Of a stretch of DNA of 64,000 bases, positions 61,572 through 64,000 are shown in pieces. Source of the stretch: Carnegiea gigantea (taxonomy: Eukaryota > Streptophyta > Magnoliopsida > Caryophyllales > Cactaceae). Position 1 is the first letter of the stretch; each line of letters starts with the position of its first letter. The position numbers and the translations under genes are program-made. The notes below the pieces were generated by a model, which ran no database searches, had not been told where the DNA came from, and saw nothing but the letters and a program-made list of their open reading frames with translations. The stretch covers positions 315,001 to 379,000 of the forward strand of contig JAKOGI010000446.1 in NCBI GenBank assembly GCA_029747015.1, read 5' to 3'.

Positions 61572-61579
61572 TATAAATA
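61572..61579 (+). promoter_or_regulatory. TATA box of the six-Cys peptide candidate
   Basis: TATAAATA in the context GCACTATAAATAACC, about 100 bases upstream of the ATG at 61679. The same context is found at 59287. Confidence 0.65.
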
Positions 61580-61678
61580 ACCACATTGGATGTTCACCAT
61601 TGCCATCTGCAACGTTCAAAATATCCTATATTCGATCTCAACAAGTTTTCTCTCTGTACACTTGTTTCCAAATCTTCA

Positions 61679-62110
61679 ATGGAGAAGCATTTGATAAGTT
61701 CTAAGCTGGCTTTCTTTGCATTTCTCTTGATGACTATCTCAGGTTTTGTACCTCTTTAGTTTTTTATTCATCTACTTTTTGATGTCCTTCATATGTTCTA
61801 CAAGCTAAGATGGCGATTCCCAACTCTTATCAAAAAAGAACTGCGTAAGTCGTTGTTTAAGTTGAGTATATTGTAGTTTTAATTTGGATCCTGTTGAGAT
61901 TAAGTCAAATGGGATTGAGTTCGATCATCTTTTTCACTTTAATTAAATTCTCTGATAAAGAAAGAGACAAAAACTTTTGCCGTTAGTTAACACCTATATC
62001 ATTTTCTTAAGTTTTGCTGCCGAGGCCCAAGAGATAACGTTAGCAAGGGAATCAATTGTTACACAAAGGATTGTACTAAGTGTTGCGCAGAGCTATTGGA
62101 AGAATGGTAG
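61679..62110 (+). CDS. Candidate secreted six-cysteine peptide, family not recognised
   Basis: Exon 1, 61679-61747, encodes a signal peptide (MEKHLISSKLAFFAFLLMTI then SGF) up to a TTT|GTACCT donor. Exon 2, 62012-62110, begins after TTTTCTTAAG and encodes FCCRGPRDNVSKGIN, CYTKDCTKCC, AELLEEW, then stop. The total is about 55 aa, with a mature part of about 32 residues and the pattern CC-x12-C-x4-C-x2-CC. I do not know a plant family with this spacing. Support comes from the upstream TATA box, the conserved first exon at 59401, and relics in the knottin units whose frame and stop position agree (KYCTKLLEEQ-stop at 46671; STKDC and KCCAKLLE at 52869-53375). Doubts: the alternative CAG|GTTTTG donor would put the downstream exon in another frame, and no transcript evidence is available. 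It precedes a knottin copy in the same orientation. Confidence 0.5.
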
Positions 62111-62123
62111 GCAAGCATTAGAC

Positions 62124-62130
62124 TATAAAT
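62124..62130 (+). promoter_or_regulatory. TATA box of knottin copy 4
   Basis: TATAAAT in GACTATAAATACACC, about 85 bases before the ATG at 62213. It starts only 14 bases after the stop codon of the peptide candidate, so the two genes would be packed very tightly. Confidence 0.6.
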
Positions 62131-62212
62131 ACACCAGGACATGGGGGATCATTTCCATAAACAGCGCAACACTTAAGAGCAAACAATAAAATCACGAAGA
62201 ATAGAGCAAATT

Positions 62213-62834
62213 ATGGAGAAAGGTTCGTTTTTCGCTTCCCAAGCTTGCCATCTTTTTCGCTCTCCTAGCTTGCATTAATGGTTAATCTCATTAACTCTTA
62301 CCTTCTATTTTGCTTTCAAGGAAACTTTTACTATGCTTTTTTTGCGAGACCATTTTTGGTACAATTAGACCATAAGAAAACGGCATTTGTATGAGAGGTT
62401 TACAATTTATTTATTTATTTGTGTAATTTTATGAAAAATAATTTATATCTTTTTCTGATTGAACAAATAGTATTAAGTAATGATCATGCATATAACAAGA
62501 TACCACGGTCATCTTTTTTCTACAACTAACATATAATTATACTTTGCTCATACAATTCCGACTTTTGGGGTTTAAAACGGTGGCATAAGAATGCCACAGA
62601 AGGCCAAAATCATAGTTGAAGAACTAGTTGTCAAAAAACCTGAACCGATGAGTGCGGTGTGGAAATAGAGATGGTCCAACTCCAACATCTATTTATGGAG
62701 GCAGATCAACAAGGAAAGTTCTCCAATGCATCGGTGAGGGGTCCTACTGTAACATCGGTTTCGGACCTCAATGTTGCACTAACGCAGCTGCTTGCATTCC
62801 ACCGGGAATTGCAAGAGGAGTGTGTGTTGCTTAG
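62213..62834 (+). pseudogene. Knottin precursor pseudogene with intact cysteine domain (copy 4)
   Basis: Exon 1 (62213-62280) has one extra T in TTTTTC, which shifts the signal peptide out of frame; the donor GT at 62281 remains. The acceptor is CATACAA instead of CATACAG (62555). Exon 2 has a TAA where sisters have TCA, and two single-base deletions in the pro-region (near 62660 and 62715). In contrast the cysteine domain from LQCIGEGSYCN to RGVCVA (about 62724-62834) is complete, with C-x6-C-x7-CC-x5-C-x9-C preserved. As annotated it cannot make a secreted peptide. A recent death, or a domain still used through another exon, would both explain the pattern. Confidence 0.85.
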
Positions 62835-62951
62835 TGGAGTCGTACCCCAGCTTGTAAGGAGTTTATGTTGAATAACCCACGATGTGATGTACTCTTCTTG
62901 GTTTCTAGCACAAAATAAATGTTGAGCATACATACATACATAAAGCCTTTT

Positions 62952-63336
62952 GGGTGATGATACGTGTCTTGGTGCAAGACACTTTTAAATGTCTTGTCTT
63001 AACTCAAATTAATATGTTTCATGATTTAAAATACCAAATTTTTAATTATTACGAATTATTATGAGTTATAAAACCTTAATATTCGTCGGTTACACTAATA
63101 AATATAAACTAATTTCCTAATCAGACTAATCCCATTCACGAAGGCATATCGTATGTGTGATTTTATAAATGTGAGAAATTATGCATAAAATAATGATTTT
63201 ACACAATTTATTAATTTTGGCATCATTCGACTGTTCAATCATACCATTCTTTCCCAATTTAATATGTGATAATATACATTTTAAGTGAAAACAAGACACT
63301 TGAAAGTGTCTTATAGCAAGACACCTATCATTTTAC
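62952..63336. mobile_element. Mutator-like MITE with 10-bp target duplication
   Basis: Begins GGGTGATGATACGTGTCTTG and ends CAAGACACCTATCATTTTAC, with inverted arms extending about 45 bases (repeated GACACTT/AAGTGTC). AAAGCCTTTT is duplicated exactly at 62942-62951 and 63337-63346. The 9-11 bp duplication and long TIRs fit Mutator-like elements. The sister unit at about 60596 has one AAAGCCTTTT and no element, giving the empty site. Related ends are visible near 9500, 45480 and 63900. Confidence 0.9.
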
Positions 63337-63346
63337 AAAGCCTTTT

Positions 63347-64000
63347 AAGGTTAGTTATTTGTATGTATTCAACATGAGGTGCCCCCAAAAAAAAAACCAA
63401 AGACGCACGCTCTCCAACCGACCTGTCTTGCATGTCTCTTTTGGGAGATTAATGTAATACCCATAAAAGTAAAAAGACACATATAAGAAATAATAGGAAA
63501 TATGAAGGTTATCTATTTACATTCTTCTCCATTCAATATAATTTGGGGGAAAAAATTGACAAATATTTTGCCATATGAGACCTTTCATGTGTCTTGTTAT
63601 GTCTTTAAAACCACATTGTTATGTTTTCAATTTAAAAAAATAGTACGATCGGATAGAAAGCGTATGCACCTTATAAATGTTGTAAAATTGTTTTTATCCA
63701 CAACTTTAGACATTTATAATATTACGTATATCATATGTTTTAGTGGAAATGGTTAACCCAATTAAATTGCTGTTTTTATATCCATTGGTGTAGCTAATAA
63801 ATGTTTAGTCTTAGTAATTCGTAATTGAAAATTTGGTGATTTTGAATTATAAAACACGCAAATTTACATCGAGATAAGATACTTTATAAATGTCTTGTGG
63901 CAAGACATATATCATCACCCTTCAAGAGAACTTGTCCTTATAATTAAGTACACCTGTTTAGATTGTCGTTTAGAACCAGAAACTTTGGCGACTCCCTTAT
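63347..64000. other. Right flank, start of a further duplicated unit
   Basis: 63347-63660 parallels 60600-60930. A further end of the GACACTT/AAGTGTC element family lies near 63870-63920. The final bases (AACTTTGGCGACTCCCTT) match the start of the tRNA-Asp/peptide unit near 58872, so another unit probably continues beyond the window. Confidence 0.5.

Noticed and set aside
61977..62189. Alternative 70-codon frame over the six-Cys exon (FLSFAAEAQEITLARES)
   Set aside because: It would follow from the CAG|GTTTTG donor with an acceptor at GCCGTTAG, but it gives no cysteine pattern and its end does not match the relics in the other units. Kept only as the main alternative for the 61679 candidate.

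Overview
This is nuclear DNA of a core eudicot plant. It is AT-rich and gene-sparse, its genes are split by GT-AG introns, and it is full of small transposable elements. The Cys-rich peptide genes on the right resemble the six-cysteine knottin (Mj-AMP/PAFP-type) antimicrobial peptides best known from Caryophyllales. That hints at the order but does not prove it.

Layout. 1-7870: no gene; MITEs with GGCCCTGTTC-type ends, a diverged direct duplication, a TRIM-like remnant, and a solo LTR with a perfect 5-bp target duplication (GTACC). 7871-8800 (-): an unrecognised membrane-anchored acidic protein with a poly-Asp run. 16912-17652 (-): a three-exon FBS1-type stress F-box gene with ACGT-core elements upstream. 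18.5-25.7 kb: MITEs, a second solo LTR, a decayed LINE RNase H fragment and a SINE. 25771-27910, 41152-44427 and 55088-57309 (all -): three F-box/LRR genes with the same three-exon plan. 29829-36726 (-): the bifunctional FMN hydrolase/riboflavin kinase (FHY), rebuilt as ten exons giving 388 aa.

44.9-64 kb is the most interesting part. It is a repeatedly duplicated cluster of small secreted Cys-rich peptide genes: two intact knottin precursors (45833-46570 and 52063-52772, -), three knottin pseudogenes (44985, 59790 and 62213, +), and a separate six-cysteine peptide candidate (61679-62110, +) lying just upstream of a knottin copy. The plus-strand units also carry a tRNA-Asp gene, functional at 59081 and decayed at 61287. 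The minus-strand duplication carries the end of an F-box gene. Comparing units gives empty sites for several MITE insertions.

Exons were assigned by reading GT/AG boundaries, phase and family similarity by eye. No alignment or database search was run.
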